Positions 6,837 to 6,966 of a stretch of 6,966 nucleotides of DNA are shown here, in pieces (position 1 is the stretch's first letter; each line of letters begins with the position of its first letter). The notes under the pieces were generated by a model. That model was not told the DNA's origin and did no database searches. It was given only the letters and a program-made list of their open reading frames with translations. The position numbers and the translations under genes are program-made. Source of the stretch: Prevotella sp. (GTDB lineage: Bacteria > Bacteroidota > Bacteroidia > Bacteroidales > Bacteroidaceae); the NCBI GenBank assembly GCA_021203705.1, contig JAJQAR010000028.1, positions 1 to 6,966 of the forward strand. Direction: 5' to 3'.

Positions 6837-6868
6837 AAAAAAATCATCTGCCTCACGGCAAATGATTT
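6837..6868 (-). terminator. Hairpin terminator, possibly bidirectional, best oriented for the - strand
   Basis: Positions 6841-6852 pair with 6857-6868 in a 12-base-pair stem with one internal C-A mismatch and a TCAC loop. Read on the - strand, the stem runs into seven consecutive U residues (complement of 6837-6843), the classic intrinsic terminator form. Read on the + strand, the stem is followed only by a UUU that is part of the stem, then CC and an A-run, so it fits + strand termination of the operon less well. It lies 29 bases after the yqeY stop and may still end that transcript. Confidence 0.6.
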
Positions 6869-6921
6869 CCAAAAAACAAACTACTTAAAAACTAATCTAC
6901 TAAAACAAATCAAAAAATTAT

Positions 6922-6947
6922 GTCCTTTTAAAGGATTAACATCCCTT
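6922..6947. repeat. Overlapping inverted repeats near the window edge
   Basis: TCCTTTTAAAGGA (6923-6935) is a near-perfect palindrome. Its right half can instead pair with the following bases: GGAT (6933-6936) with ATCC (6941-6944), extended to AAGGAT with ATCCCTT if one C is bulged. The two pairings exclude each other. The stems are short and AT-rich, so this may be chance or part of the leader of a gene beyond the window. Confidence 0.25.
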
Positions 6948-6966
6948 AATTTGCCCCTATTGAATA

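Larger units (their letters stand above)
6812..6966. other. AT-rich intergenic region downstream of yqeY
   Basis: After the yqeY stop the sequence turns AT-rich and contains no recognisable gene. It holds a strong hairpin (6841-6868), A-rich runs with an imperfect CTACT-AAAA repeat (6881-6892 and 6897-6906), and a weaker inverted repeat near the edge. A reverse-strand frame stays open from the window edge to a TAG at 6881-6883, but its composition is intergenic and its translation is not recognisable. Confidence 0.65.

Noticed and set aside
6830..6865. 11-codon open frame overlapping the 3' hairpin, like a leader peptide
   Set aside because: It has no ribosome site, no run of regulatory codons and no alternative hairpin pairing, so chance is the simplest reading.
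6881..6964. Reverse-strand frame open from the window edge to a TAG, as the end of a convergent gene
   Set aside because: Only about 27 codons are visible, with the A/T-rich composition of intergenic DNA rather than of the neighbouring genes, and no recognisable sequence.

Overview
The window is a stretch of a bacterial division and cell wall (dcw) gene cluster, read entirely on the + strand: murG, murC, ftsQ, ftsA, ftsZ and a yqeY-family gene. The protein sequences point to the phylum Bacteroidota, most likely the Bacteroidales (Bacteroides/Prevotella-like). Signs of this are the gene order, with ftsQ directly after murC and no murB or ddl between them, and yqeY directly after ftsZ. The FtsA has a long linker, FtsZ has an N-terminal extension, most genes lack a clear Shine-Dalgarno site, and the promoter candidate before murG fits the TAnnTTTG type. 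Genus cannot be fixed from this sequence alone.

Layout: positions 1-129 are AT-rich and apparently noncoding, with a Bacteroidota-type promoter candidate just before murG. murG (130-1245, GTG start) and murC (1277-2656) make late cytoplasmic peptidoglycan precursors. ftsQ (2659-3459), ftsA (3484-4923) and ftsZ (4973-6355) build the division ring. yqeY (6362-6811) is a small gene of uncertain role. The gaps between genes are 31, 2, 24, 49 and 6 bases, so this looks like one operon. Positions 6812-6966 are AT-rich intergenic DNA with one good hairpin (6841-6868) and a weaker one near the window edge.

How the genes work together: MurC adds L-alanine to UDP-MurNAc, the first step of the stem peptide. 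MurG adds GlcNAc to lipid I, giving lipid II. FtsZ polymerises at midcell, FtsA ties the filaments to the membrane, and FtsQ is the membrane-anchored periplasmic scaffold that links the ring to septal wall synthesis.

I found no mobile element, RNA gene, CRISPR array, defence system or clearly new system. This is an ordinary core region. The observations most worth a second look are small: a motif repeated in the N-terminal extension of FtsZ and echoed at its C-terminus, a FtsZ tail that continues past the usual C-terminal peptide, a long FtsA linker, a single strong Shine-Dalgarno site before ftsA, a cysteine pair in FtsQ, and a 3' hairpin whose T-tract faces the opposite strand.
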